Assembly: GCF_018691265.1 (NCBI RefSeq)
Contig: NW_024881324.1
Span: forward strand, 5,025,730 to 5,089,729
Direction: 5' to 3'
Source of the DNA: Tyto alba
Taxonomy: Eukaryota; Chordata; Aves; Strigiformes; Tytonidae
Length of the DNA: 64,000 bases
Shown: positions 13,101 to 28,100 of the stretch, piece by piece
Layout of the letters: every line of letters starts with the position of its first letter
How positions within the stretch are numbered: position 1 is the stretch's first letter
Position numbers and translations under genes: made by a program
Notes under the pieces: generated by a model
The model's database searches: none
What the model was told of the DNA's origin: nothing
What the model saw: the letters and a program-made list of their open reading frames with translations, nothing else

Positions 13101-16100
13101 CTCACAGTCAGTTTTCCATCTACTACTATCCCCAAGTCCCTCTCTGCAGGGCTGTTCTCCATCCACTCCTCGCTCAGCCTGGGTGTGTGCTTGGGATTTC
13201 CCCGACCCATGTGCAGGACCTTGCCCTTGGCCTTGTTGAACACCTTGAGGTTTGCCCGGGCCCCCCTCTTCAGCCTGCCCAGGTCCCTCTGGATGCCATC
13301 CCTGCCCTCCAGCGTGTCCCCACACCTCACAGCTCGGTGTCATCGGTGAAATTGCTGAGGGTGCATCGATCCCACTGTCTGTGTCACCAGCAAAGATGTT
13401 AAACAGTGCTGGGCCCAACATTGACCCCTGAGGAACACCACTCGTCACTGGTCTCCACTTGGACATCGAGCTGTTGACTGCAACTCTTTGAGTGAGACCA
13501 TCCAGCCAATTCCTTATCCACTGACTGGTTCATCCATCAGATCTGTGTCTCTCCAATTTAGAGATGAGGATATCATGTGGGACAGTGTCACATGCTTTGT
13601 GCAAGTTCAGGTAGATGACATCAGTTGCTCTTCCCTTGTCCGCCAGTGCTGTAACCCCATCATAGAACAGGGTCCTTCCCAACTCTATTTATTACAATAG
13701 ATTTGTCTCCAGATCCTATTTCTAAACTTACTTCTCTTTCTTATGAGAGAGAGTGAGGAAGGGACAAGGAAAAGAAGAAAAGTAGAGCTTTGGAACTTTG
13801 AAATGAAAGTAGCAGAGGAGTAATAATAATAATAAAAAAAAAAATATCTTACTCTGAGGTTGTTATTGAGGGAGTCAAAAAATTAATCTAGAGAGTTGCT
13901 ATACAACCAGAGTTCTGCTCTGCATCCTAGTTGATAGGAGAGCACAGGCAGATTCTTCCTGTCTTTCAAAGAAAGCTTACTAAAGATTGTTTTATTTGGA
14001 GCTGCTATTTGAGGGCCCAGTACTAGTCCAGTTTAGGATATGCTGCTTTGTTCCTACTGAACGCTGCCCAGATTCAAATTCTGACAGAAGATGGCTTGGC
14101 ATCTTTGTAATAGGTACTTAATACTACCGAATGAAAATAAGGGGAAAAATCTGCTAATCAGAAACAGTTAAGAACAATTGTAGTGAATATTAAGCTGAAT
14201 GGGAGAGAGACTTAAGAGTGGTGATCGCATTTTTTAGAGAAAAAGGAGTGTTTAACATCTAACTCGCTATCAATACAAATAAGACTGACTCAACTTTGAA
14301 ATACCAGTTTAAATTGACACCTGCTTGTGATTAATGATAAGCTGGGATGGTAATGTAAGTACAAGTCCACGTATTTGAAGGCTGTTATTTCTCCACTGTT
14401 GCTATAGCTCAAACACTGCAAAATTATTTACACAGGGAAAAATGGTTCTTTGAAGTCAGTGAGAGTCCTTTCATGCATAAACTCAACATGTGTGTATATA
14501 TATATATTTATCTAATCAGAGCCCAAGTCAAGAGGAAGTGAAAGAAACAATCAGTTGAAAGTAAGCATTTGTATCTATTCGAATGTGTTCATCTATGTCT
14601 ACAAATTACTCTTGGCCCATGTGATATTAACAAAAGCAGCATTTAATGCCAACTATGTTTGTATATTAACTCCAACTGTTCAGGTTGCTGAAAGATTAAA
14701 ATATTCTGGTTTTGTGGGAGGTAGGTTTGACTTTTTTCCCCACCATCTACACACTTGGGGAGGAAAAAAAAAAAAACAGCACAACAAACGAAAAACCCAA
14801 AACAAAACAAAAAAACACCCAAACAAACACAACAAAGTAACTATTACAGTGCTACTGTGATAAGGTCATTGAGTTAATGGGGCATCCAAGTTTTCTCAAA
14901 AACACTGCAGGAGTGATTAAACAGCTTTGAGCTTTGTTGGTGAATGGTGGTGAAAGAATGTGTGAGGGAACAGGAAGGGGAGTGTGCTGCTATGTCTGTA
15001 CACACGATAGAAATGATGTCATATCATGTAATGGCCCATTACTCAGACTTTGTCATCACCTGATAAATAGGAAGCTGATAATTCTTCTCGATGCTTTTTG
15101 GTTTTGTGTAATATGATTATCTTCCTTCCTCTTATATTATTAGTTCTCTGAATGTGATGCAGTACATAGAGACAAACATATCCTTTTATCTGAATTTAAC
15201 AGAAGAGATGGTTCAGAGGATGGAGTATTCCAATTCCAGGATTTTGTTTGAGAATGGTGTGGGATATTTCACTAAAAACCTGTTGTATATTTTAGTTCTA
15301 GGAATTTGAACAAGGAAATCAGACTGGGAAGCTTTGTTATAAAAAGGATAGCAAAGAGTCTTTATAAAGAAAATTGTAATGGTCTCAGTAGGCATTTTGC
15401 TCTTTCCTTATGACTTGTATCATCCATATTTTCTAAGCAAATTTCTAAGTACTTTATAAATTCACTTGACAAGTTTTAATTGCCCACAGCTCAGGAAGAA
15501 TCCCATAAAAGTTAAAAAGGCAATTAAAGCTATATGGTCAGCTGTAGCTTGAATATTAAGCAGGTGAGAAGAAAGCATATTTGCATTGCCTAATTTAGAC
15601 TTGCTTAGAATTGATGCTCTGAGAAATTCCCTGAAATATGTCCATTTGTTGCTTGAGGGAGATGAGAGGGAGTAACCTTAATTTACGTAGCTAGATTAGA
15701 CTCCTGAAACTAGGTGATATGAAACTACAGTCACATTCTGTAATCTGAGGAGGAAACAGTCTATCTGTCATCTTCCACCTGGAGGTTTAAATCTGCAGCT
15801 TTATACACCTTTTCAAAGGTTTATGTGTTGCCTCAAATGAAATCTAACACTTTTCTTTTTCAGAATAGCTGCTATATCTATAGCCACGAAGTTAACAGAT
15901 CTTCAGCTTGGGGATTCAGTGGAAATCAGTAGGCTTATTACAAAAAAAGAAATGAAGCAGGCCAGGTAAGGCAATACGTGAAGAAACATATTTTAAACCC
16001 TTGTGTGTACCTGAAACATAAGCAACATGGGAAGTACCTAATATTGTGAGCAAAATCCCATTGTGAGCTAGAATAGGAAGACTTTAAGTAGCCTGACTGT

Positions 16101-19100
16101 ACTGTAACAATACTGCTAAAAGAGTATTTTGCAATTCCTTTGTGGTTCCTCAGAGGCTGCCTTCCTCTTTTAGAGGAGGAGAAAATTATTCTTCCACAAA
16201 TGACTTTAAACACTAACAGGTTGATCTTACAGTACGGCTATGTTAGCTTTCTTCAGTCTCCAAAAAAGCCACCAGAAGTTCTGGATCCTATAGCTGTGTG
16301 TCTCCAAACATAATACAAGTCACTGAACGAACCAGTTTCCCCTGTAGAAATTATTTGTTTGAAATCAAGGAACTATTATCAACAGAATCAACTTACGCAG
16401 TCTAATGGCCAGAAGTTTGTAACTGCCACTGTGAAATTCTTGAGAAACCTTGATCATTCTCTGACATTTTTTTATCCCTTAAAATAGAATTATAAAATAC
16501 CGTTCAAAAATGAGACAGAAAACTGAAATTCAGAACTACTGACACCAGATGTTATGGGCTCAGTTGAAATAGTGATTTTTATGGTGCATCATAATCTTCC
16601 ATATGCATAGCTAACTTTCCTGGTTTTTCCGATGCATAGAAGTGACCTTGTCACATCTTCCTCTGCTAATTTCCCATCCTTCCTAGCATCCCCTCAATGC
16701 TGAGATCAGCTGCATTTTTTTTATTTAAATTATCTGGCTGATCAATATAATAAAATCTAAATCAGAAGATGTTTTTCTCAGCTTCTATATGGCTTTGGTA
16801 ATTGCTGCTTCTGTTGAAGACCTGGAGAAGGCCTTGTGTCTTAAAGGTCTTTGATTGTTGATTGTTTGTTTTTAGCTGTATTATCTGATCTAATACAATA
16901 TATCATTTTCACACTCTTATTTCTTTATAATGATATCACACCAACAGAGCTACAGTTTGAAGATTATGAGTAGCAGCAGTGACTCTAATTGTATTTTTCT
17001 TTCATAATTCAGGTTGCAATGTGATGAAGAATGCTTAGCTCTTCAGAGGAACAGGTGAGCAATGAACTTGCTTTTTTTCAGAAGTCCAGGTTCAGAAAGT
17101 TAATGCTATGTGTTTAAAAATAAAAAAAATAAAATCCTTTCCTGCATGACCTAGAGAACTGAGAAGTGTGGAGATGATTCCTCTGTTATAGATATCTGTA
17201 CTGACTGATCTGAGATCTTACTAGAATATTCTAGTGAAAAGTCTGAAATGAGAAGTTTCAAATGTACCGATTGTTTCTTTTGGGAGTTGTGCATGTGTGT
17301 TAGTAACACAAAACTGTAGTCTTCAGTAACAACATGTCTGGGAGACCGTGGGGATTTGTGTGTTTGTTTTTGTTTGGTTGTGTGTGTTATGTTCTGTTTT
17401 TTCCCTCCTACCCTCAAATTTAGGCGTCTTGCCGAGGCTCTTGAAATAGATGATAATTCTGATCCTTTTAACATCCGTTCTTCTGGACCAAAGTACAGTG
17501 ACCTTTTAAAAGAAGATGCGAGGTATGTGTTCTAATATTGACAGGTGTCATAGGCAAACAGTGTTGAGAACAAGATGGAAAATACAGAATAGTTCTATTT
17601 ACTCTTGTAAAAATGCCCGGTTTTACTTTTCTTTCCAGTCTTGGCAGTAGGTGATAATTGAGGTGATGAAGGTGATAGGTACTTCTCAAAACCTCCAAAA
17701 TGAGAACCTGAAAAGTAAAAAGTGCCTAACGGGTTGCTTTATATTCTGTAACAGGACCAAATTTAGAACGGGAACATCATTTTCCACCATTCTTCTGACT
17801 GTGAATCAGTATCTGTACTTCTCACAGCTCCACTGATTTTATATAAAACCAACCCCCATCTTGATGCTCCTTGTAAACTTTTCAAGAGAAACAGAAAAGC
17901 CATAGCTAAGTAATGAAATATGCTCTCATAATCTAGCATTATTTCTCTACAGCAGTCTCATTTACTTTTTTTGCCTTGCTGGCTTTATTTTAAAAATAAA
18001 GAAATGGAATTAAGTCACTTGATTGATGCAGAGCTAAGCCTATGCCAGTGCTGACTGCAAAGAGGGCTGCTAGACTGAAACATCTGAAAATGAGACAATA
18101 GAAAGTCAAGGTAATATCAAAAGCATCACAGTAATCAATACTAGGCAATCTGGAATGACAGGGAGGGATCAGACACATTTTTTAAAAGATGCTGAATGAT
18201 AAGTGGCATCTAAAAAATGTTGTGTGTGTTTATAAGTATGACATTAGGTTTTAAGTTTTTAGAACAGCTGGATCAGGTTTGCTCTTGCTTCACTATCCTA
18301 ATACATGATATATAAATTTCATATTTTTATGAGGATGTTTTCTGCTTGAAAATTCTTTATTTGATTTGCTGACATGTTCATACAAGTGAAGATTTTACAT
18401 AAATAGCCACACAAATTTAAGAGTAATTCACTTGCTTTACTTGCAACTGATTTAGCCTACTGCAAGATAAGAGATGAATGTTCTCATTGTTGAGGTACTG
18501 TTTTATTAGTATTTCCACTTAAGTGGTATTTTATAAAAACTTCTCAGTGTATATAGAATATCTTTTTCTCTACAACTTTCAGAAAGCAAAATGCATGTTT
18601 TCACTTTCTTACTGTGTTGAAAATCTCATCGTGTATGTAGTCCCCTGTCTTTTTTTGGAGTACAGTCCGATCTTGCCTTCTTGTCAGCCATTCTCAACCC
18701 ATAGTGCAGTGTTCATCATTCATGAACAGAACTGGCCAGGATCGTGCACTGTATTCCAGATGGTCTAACAGATACCTTGAAAAGTAGCCTTAATGCTTCT
18801 GCACTTATCTATGGAAACACCTCTTCTCAGTCATTCTGCAGTTTTACTTGCATTTCCTTTGTTAGCCACTTTATATTGCTAACTCACAATAAACTAATAC
18901 GTCCAAGCTATTCTTACTGATTCACAGCTTAAAGCAAGTTTTTTTTATAAGTCCTCAAGTCAATGACTTTGCACACTGAATTACTGAATTTCATTTATCT
19001 AGTCTTGAAGATAAATGAGTTTCTCCCTGTATTAACGTATCTCTCTTTAACACGAGCAGCAATCTGCAATTTGTAAAGCTGTGTTTTTATGAACTTATTT

Positions 19101-22100
19101 CCTTGACTGCTCTTGATGATCTTTTATCTCAGCAGCCTTGCAGAAGATCTGGGTTTCCCTTGTAGTGTCAGGATCTACAAAGTGTATCTGTTACAGTATG
19201 TTTCATCTGGCGATCTCAAAGGGAAGTTAGATGCTCTAAAGAAAATCTTACTTGTGCTTTGTCAGCCTTAGTGGCAGAGGAGTAAACAGCCTGAAGTACT
19301 CTTCTTCACTCTGAACATCTACATAAAGAGGATACATCTTCCTGTTGGGTTTCCTCAGCTGTTCACTGATGCATCCAGAAGTCTCTAGGCCAATCTAAAT
19401 GTTTGTTGAGGGTACCTCTTCAAAGGAAACTTTCAGATTAAGGAATACTGAAGTCCACTATTTCTTTGAAGATTCCTCAACCCAAATTATGCTCCATCAG
19501 ATTCTTCTTGATGATTTCAAAGAAAAAGCAATTCTTCTGTCTCTCCCACCATCTGCATTGGCCTGCTCTTTGTTGTTCTGGTCTGAACAGTCTGTAGGTT
19601 GGGGCTCACTCAGATCATCAGGTGGCTCAGTGTTGTTCTTCCATGAAGTTCTTCTATATGAAAGATTCTAGAGGTACTAAGTGCACATAAAACAATGCCT
19701 CCCCTTTGAGCACACATGGGTAGTCACAATTCTGCCATTGTGTAGTATGTTACAAGCAAAAGGGAGTAAGGTTCTGCTTCTACTTTTTAGAGAGTCATTG
19801 GAAATAGGGATTTTAGGTGTTGTCTATGAAATTACAGTTCATCTACTCCAATCCATCTCACAGCCTAGGTATCTGGACACTTCTGTCTTTTTAACTCTAC
19901 AGGTCCAGGTCTGTTTTGCAATTCTCCCAATGTAATACCTTTCTCCACTGAAGATCCAGGAGTTCTGATAACTACATGCAATGTCCATCCACTGTTAGAA
20001 AACCTTGAAGGTTTTCCAGTGATGGGCTGAGTCCATTGTACCAGTGATCAAGTGATGTTGGTAGCCAAGCTACTCAATGTTGCCATTTTGCATGTTTCCT
20101 TTAGACCACTTGGTCTTTTGATGATACGTTCACTTCAGCATTGAGAAATTTGGTAGGGCCTCTACCATAGATAGTAGTGCCTGCTTGGTAGGCACTTCTT
20201 GACTGATGAAATTCTGTCATCATTCACAAAGTGGTGTTGTGTTGATATGGAATGATGCCTATTTTTGAAGAAATAAGGTTATTTACTACTAACTGGTTTT
20301 GAGATACTAAATCTTTAGGTAGCCTTTTTTCCCTATGGGGATGGTGCCTTAGCAAATAACAACCTTACTTTTGGAGTTAGTTTACCTGCTTATTTAAGAA
20401 CAGAGCACGAAGCTCACCCTTATGTGAAAGACTTGACCTACTGTGATGAAGCAAGGTAAAAAAAAAAAAAATTTAAAAAGAGTCTTTAATATCGCATATC
20501 AAGAACATCTTGTTTGCTTGCAAGTAGCTTTATGCTTCTTTTTTTGTTCTTATTAATTTGTTATGCTAGCTGAGTTGAAGACCAAAGTCAGTGCACTTTT
20601 CCTCTCTCTTGGAAAAGAATTCTGCTCTGTTTACCCAATCCACATTTTTGTGTCTAATCATGTATTCTGTTTGAGTGAATTGCCTTAATGACAAGTAATT
20701 TAAAAGCACTGAAATGGCAACTTTAAATTCTACATTATCTGTTTGAAAATGTAGAATTGTATTGTCACACAGTGACACAGTGGAGTTGTATCATAGAATT
20801 TTTTGATATGTTCCAAGGGTTGAAGGGAACATAATTCATGATTTTTGTAATAGTGGTGACATACTAACATTTTTTTAAATGTAAATAGTGTAATATATAC
20901 ATCTAAATATGTTCTCAGTCCTGCTTCAGTCAACTGAGTTCTTTAATTTTGTTCTTATTGAAAATAATGTTACAAAAGATGAAGATACTGTGTCTTTGTA
21001 CCCTCTTTTGCCTCATTTACCTGAAATGCTGTTCTTGCAGGAAGGATTTAAAATTTGTCAGTGACATTGAGAAGGAAATGAGAATGCTTGTGGAAGCTGT
21101 GAATAAGGTCAGTATTCATATATTCTCTATGGCTTATTATAAGAAACAGTTTTGTTTAGTTTGGGGGGAGTTTGATGCTACTAAACTTTATTAATATGAT
21201 ATTAACAATACAGTGTTATTGTATTTATTGTTGTATTAATAATACAATAATATTCATTTTAGCTACGAGTTGACACTAGATCTGTTTTGAGCTCCAATAG
21301 CGGGCACAATTTAATTATAAATAGAACAAAATTTTTAGGAGATAGAGTAGTTCAGGATAACTTTGGTGACAGCCAAGCTTTGTTTAAAGATTCAACCAGT
21401 GCTAGGCTTGAATTCATCAATGGATTATCATTAATTTTTGTGTCTCTGTTAATAAAGTATTAGTTGTCAAAGATGGTGTTTAAAGGTTCAGACTTTGAGG
21501 ACGAAAGCCCAGGTTCTTCTGATCCCTGTAGTGGAACTTAATCACAAATTTGTGTATAGTTCCCTGTATTTGTCAGTGTGTGAGGTAGTCCTCCTTCTAT
21601 AAGGAGACTCAGCTTCAGCCACAGTTCTTAGGCAGATTCCAGAGGTTGATACCACAGACACAATTGTAGGTTTTTCAGTGGAAGCAGAATTCTGCCTTCA
21701 GGCCTGTCAGGTTAGCATACTTCTGGCTTGCTGCTGTACCACCCAGTATATGTGGTTCAAAGGACAGTGTAAACCATACTATTCTCAGTTGCCCTTAGCT
21801 CAAGAAAGAGTTAGCGTTCTATAGAAAGCATTGATTATCTTCCCTTACCCCCAAAGGACAGTTACTTAACTTTATTCCTTCTTTTTTACGTATGGTGTTT
21901 CTTAGTCATTGTGCTTGTCCACCTGTCTAATGTTCTTGCCCATTGTTTTCCACATGGGAATGAAAATCTAAAAGGGGGCCATCTGTCTAGTTATGTTCAG
22001 GCACCTCCAACCTCAGACACTTGGTAGTAGATCCACAGAACAATTCTTATCACCTAAAAATAATTTGCCCAGTGTTGTGTTGCCTGTGGTTCTCCAGTTT

Positions 22101-25100
22101 TACATACACCTTTATATACTGTCTTTATTATGCACACATGTACACAAGTGTGTACACATGTATATATTTCTATATAGTTGTAACTGTGTATACCAATTTA
22201 TATACCTATACTAATAGCAAACCAAGATATGTAATGTATATTAAAAAAATAAAAGGTCATCCAGAGATCTTGAATTTGCAATATACAATGGATTAATGAC
22301 ATCAGATATGACAGAACAAGCGAACCAGAGAGCTCAAGAGCATCTCCACTGCTTTAGTTCTCAGCAGTAACCAACTGTTTGTTAAATAATGATCTTATAA
22401 AGCAGACAAATAGTGTCTCTTGAAGAGCATCTACACTGCGGAAGGGAATGAAAAAATTAAACCAGATGTAATAATCTTTTCCCTGTCTGACCTGAAAGGA
22501 GAATTACCCAGTGGTTGCTTAAGCCTTTATCATGATCAGGATGAACCAGTTAGGCCCATATGACAATTCAGCATCTCAGGGATGAGTTCTGCACCATCCT
22601 TCCCCTCGGGCTGTAGGGAATTGCTATTCCATAAGGTACAATAAGTCTGCAAAAGTCAAATGATATTTCAAAGGGAGAGGGATTTCTTTCTGAACACGAA
22701 AGGCAAGTGACCCAATCCTTGAAGCTTGGTACCCATATGTTGTAATGCAGTGCAGGTAAGAAATCATTCTTCTTTCACGAAGTCTTTAGTAAGCAAACCC
22801 AACAGTTACGTGAGAAGTCCCGTGACAATCTCAATGCTCTGTCCCTAAAAATTCTCTGTTTATTTACATATTAATTTTCAAAAGGCTGTGAAATTCCTTT
22901 TTGAAATGCTTAGATTCCTGATTACCAGTTTTCTGTTTATACATCCATTCTAGATCTGCATTATTCATATAGCTCACAAACTTCCTCTGTTTCTGCACAT
23001 GAGCCCATATGGTAACAGTACATTGACTTGTGCCCTCATACACAGGGCTGTAGTTGTTTCACAGAATTGTAGAGTGTTTGAGGTTGGAAGGGACCTCTGG
23101 AAGTCGTCTTGCACAACCCCCACGCTCAAGCAGGGCCACCTAGAGCTGGTTGCCCAGGACCATGTCTAGACAGCTGAATATCTCCAGGGATGGAGAGGCC
23201 ACAGCCTCCTGGGGTGACCTGTGCCAGTGCTCAGTCACCCTCACGGTAAAAAAGTGCCTCCTGATGTTCAGAGGGAACCTCCTGTGTTTCAGTTAGGGCC
23301 CGTAGGCTCTTGTCCTGTCACTGGGCACCTCTGAGAAGAGCCTGGCTCCGTCCTCTTTGCACCCTCCCTTCAGGTATTTATAGAGCTTGATAATATCACC
23401 CCCGAGCCTTCTCTTCCCCAGGCTGAGCAGCCCCAGCTCTCTCAGCCTCTCCTCGAGGGAGAGATGCTCCAGTCCCTTAGTCACCTTTGTGGCCCTTCGC
23501 TGGACTCTGCCCGGGATGTCCACATCTCTCCCGCACTGGGGAGCCCAGAACGGGACAGAGGACTCCAGGGGTGGCCTCACCAAGTGCTGAGTGTGGAGGA
23601 GAAGGACCAGCTCCCTCAGCCCACCAGCAGCAGTGCAGACCAGGATCCCGGTAGCCTTCGTTGCCACGAGCGTGCATCAGTGGCTCGTGTCCAGCAGGAC
23701 TCCCAAGACCTTTTCTGCCAAGCTGCTTTGCGGCCGAGCGACCCCCAGCATACCCTGCTGGGTGGGGTGGCTCCCCCCCAGGCGTGGGACTTTGCACTTC
23801 TCCTTGCTGAACTTCCCAAGGGTTCTGTCAGCCCGTTTCTCCAGGCTGTCAAGCTCGCGCTGGGTGGCAGCGCGCCCCTCCGGCCCACCGGCCACTCCTC
23901 GCAGCTCTGTGTCACCCGCAAACCCGCTGAGGCTACGCTCTGCCCCCTCGTGCGGATCGCTGGTGGGGATGTTCAGCGGGACGGGACCCCTTGCTGCCTC
24001 CTGGGGTCACTGTCAGTGACGGCCTCCGGCTGGACTTTGCGCGCCCGTCCCCACCCTCAGGGCCCGGCCATTCAGCCAGTTTTCACTCCACCTCACAGCT
24101 CCTCCGGCCCCTGCAGCAACAGCCTGAGGGGCTACGAGGCTGTGACTGGAGACAGTGTCAGAAACCTTGCTGAAGGCCTGGCAGGCGCTAGCCACTGCTC
24201 CCCCACCGTCTACCAGGGGCATCAGGTCATCGCAGAAGGTTATCGGGTGGGTCGAGCATGACTTTCCTTTGCTGAAGCCATGCTGACTAGTCCTGAGGAG
24301 TTTCTTCTCCTTCTTGGGCCTGGAAGTGGGTTCCTGGATGAGCTGCTGTTACTTTCCCAGGGACTGAGGGGAGGCTGACTGGCCTGTAGCTCCATGTGTC
24401 CTCCTTGCCTACCTTGAAGACTGGAGTGACACGTGTGGAGATCGTGCTCTGACTTTCTTTTCCTTCAAATTAGTGGTGTGTATGGTCTAAAAGGGATCGT
24501 GGCCCTTGCACTGTAAAGTTAAACTGCTCTTCTCCTCCACTCTTCTTGCATACCTTTTCTTTTTATTTCCGGAAGTCTCAGAGGCTTTCTTTTCTCCCTT
24601 TTAAGAGTCCTGTTTCTTCTTGCAACCCATGGGTATTTACATTGTCTTAGGCATGTCTGTGTACCTGGTAAGTGTTATCAGTGTTGCTCATTCAGGCCTG
24701 TGTCCAACCTGACCAAGTCAACTCCTCCTTTTTATGTAACCAAAGGTTGGATTAATGTTTGACATGGTATTATGCAAGGAGACTGGCTTTGTTGTTCTTC
24801 TGCTACGATACCTAAGTCCTCCTTATACTTGAGGCTGTGTTCAGTTGTTTATGATGAGTCCTAAATCCTTTCTGACTAAAAATGTGTCTTACTTTCATTG
24901 TTTCTACATGTAGAACTTTATTAAAAGTATTTTTCATGCTAGTCTGACAAACATTCATGTAGCTCTGCCTATATCAATACAATGCTTTTCATACTGATTA
25001 CTGTTACTTATGCTTACAGATTTCACTGATTTTTTTTTTTTTGGCACTGTGCCTTTGGAGGTACCAACTTCAGTTTAACTGAATAAATGAATAATAAAAA

Positions 25101-28100
25101 GGATTTTGATATAAGTTTTAGCATTAATATGGTTCAGCTGTATCTAAAATAATATGACTTTGCCTCATGAACGTCTGTTCCCCTAGACTCATCATTATGT
25201 ACTCGTCTAGCATAGAGTTGTCATCATCGATAAGTAAGCAGACAAGACAGGAAACATAGCATCCAACTGTCTGCATATGGAAAGAAATTCTCATGTTTTT
25301 CTGAGTGTGGAACCATCACCGCTTTTTAAAAGCAAGTGTTACTAGTCATCATAAATAGCTACAGAGTCTGTAGAGTTTTCTTCATTCAAATGCTTGTCTA
25401 TATGCTGGAAGTATTGTAATAGGTGGGAGGCTTATTACTGTTTATTGCTAAGTCAAGATTATATCCTGACAGCATGTGGTTATCCTGAAGACTTACGGAA
25501 ATGATTGACCAAAGTTTCAGATCCAGTTACTGTTCGCAAGTTAGCTATTTTACAGTCTAAGAGGAGACAGATATTAACCCTCTATTTACAGGGTAGCTAC
25601 AGTGTATCTCTGATCTGTATCTTGCTCTATTACTTGTGGTTGTCTTTACATTAACTTAGGTGACTGATCTGTAAATCCACACTGACTACCCCCAGGTACT
25701 TTCTCCTTCATGTACCTAAAAATGGCTTTTAAAATTAATTTCTGTGGTTTTTCCCCGGGCATTGAAGTGTAGCTCATTAGTCCATAGCTCTTTCACTGTG
25801 TTTCAGTATTTTTTTTTTTGATTTTTGAACGTAGTTTCAACAATTTCCTTTCTCTAGTCATTGGGTTCCTACCTCATTCTCTACAGTCTTTCAGAGATGA
25901 TAGTGGAACATCATCCTGATCTCTCAGCGCCCTTAAATGCACAGCCTGCAGTCCCAGGAACTTGTATAGGTTGGGACTTCTCCAGAAATCCCTGTCTTAA
26001 ACTTATTGTACTACTGGTGTTTTGTCTTCCCCTTGAACTCTCTAGACCCAAAGGCCTAGAAGACTTTGTTGATGACAACCAAGGCAAAAGCTGAAGTAGT
26101 GTCTTAAGTCCCTGAAGCAGACTGAAGCATTGAGTGTCTCATCCTCATCTGCATTTGCTGTTACAAAGTCACCCAACCCATTAGGATAGTCCTCATAGGG
26201 CCCTACTTTTTTGTTTGTTCTTTCACTGTTTATATAGCAGTCAGTGTCAAATCAAGCATTATCAGTCTTTGTTAACTGAAATTAAAACTGCAATTTTGGT
26301 TTCATTTAATAAAGAGTCTAATGATGCCATTACATGGCGGGTTTTGCAGATAAATAGCTGCTTTGGTAGAGGGAAGTGATAAATAAGTTTGACACCTTCG
26401 TAGGTATCTGCAATATGTGTATAGCAAAGCCAGTCTCAAAAGTAAAATTAGACCTGGTTAAAAATTGGCAGATCGTTCTGAAAAATTAAAATACAGAAAA
26501 AATAACTTTATAGTGCTTCTTTGGGGATGTAAGGAGAATGGATACATTCAGGATTTGTATTTCAAACTTAAAATACGTGTGTATGTGTGTGTATACTTTG
26601 AGGTGATAAAATTACATGTTCTCTATTGTTTCTATTTTGGGGAAATAAATTGACATTTTTAGATGAGTTTTCTGTCAATACTGAAGTATTAGCAATTTGT
26701 GGTACTGATTTTGTCATAGCAAAATTTTAGATGTAAAAACACTTTTTCTTTTCTTCTTCCCCCTTGCCCCCTGAAGAACTTTACCTCTTTTTTTTTTTTT
26801 AACCTTTTTTCTTGAATTCAGGGCAAGCATACAAAGAAGAGCCATTGCTACCCACCAATGAACCGAGATCACCGCAGAATCATCCATGAATTAGCTCAGG
26901 TTTATGGCATTGAAAGTGTGAGCTATGACAACGAACCAAAGCGTAATGTTGTTATCACTGCAGTGAAGTACGTAATTCATCATTGTTTTCAAATCTATTA
27001 ACTACAGTTTCATTCTTGGATGTTTTTATCAGTTACTCAAATGAGTTTATTTACAATACAATTTGCAGCATGCAGTAACTTCCAGTAAAAATAGTTTTAA
27101 AGCAGTTTTTTAAATTTATAATTTCGTAGGCTTCTACTTCCACTAGTCAAGTAAATCTTAAGAGAAGAAAACCCAATTAGAAATAAAAAAAAGCTAAGAA
27201 AAGATTTTGCAAGCCTGTTTTCTGTTCATCTTAGCAGTAACTTTTTGTCTTTTTGCCATCAGCTAAATTTGATAGAGATATCAAAGATAGTAAATGTCAT
27301 AAAATGTTATGAAAACTAATTGCTGGGTAGAGAAGCTATACCTAAATTTGCAACACATTTGAAAAAATCTGGTATTGGAGCTTACTTGTTCTCCATTTAT
27401 CTAAACCTGCCACAGAGTATACTCCCTCTTTAGCTGAGGGACTATACTCTGAGCAGCATATTTAGTTTAGCACTGTCAGATTATGGTTCTTTGAGAACCA
27501 GTTGTTTTTAACTGTAGATGTTGACTGAAGTTAAAAAAAAAAATCTTTCACCTTCTGGGTTACTAGAGTGCCATGAGCTGCTCCTGAGTCTGTTCATGGA
27601 TTGATAGCTTAGCTACAATCTTGACTTTTTCCAGGAGAGATGGAACACCACTTTGATATCCCTTTCTGTTTCCATGAAACAATTTAAGATACTCTTCTTG
27701 TTGCTAGTAAAGGAAGGTGAGAAAAGAGATCATATATGAAAAAGCCTATTTAAGAAAAAGAAATAGATGGGGGGTGGGTGGTGAGAAACTAGTGAAGAGG
27801 ATAAAGTGCTGGAAAAGGAGCAGGACAGATGACTGTGCTTTAAAAACAAAGATGTATCCTGCAACTTGAGAATGTGAGGCTTTCCTCTGTGGTTTTGAGA
27901 GATTATACACTTGTTCCTTCCCTTGTGTTGTTCAGGGAACAGCATACTGTGCAGAACACACATGCTGCTGTTTCATCTCTGCCACTCTTGCAGACACAGA
28001 GTGGTCTACTAAGAATATTTTTCAGCTGCATAGCAATGTTTCGTATTTCAGTGGATACATCGAAAGCTTCTTTGCATTTTCTTCATTTGCCACTTCTTCA

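Noticed and set aside
12590..13402. 270-codon + strand frame
   Set aside because: Antisense of a CR1 LINE copy; the real signature (RT motif) is on the - strand.
23464..24261. 265-codon + strand frame
   Set aside because: Antisense of another CR1 copy.
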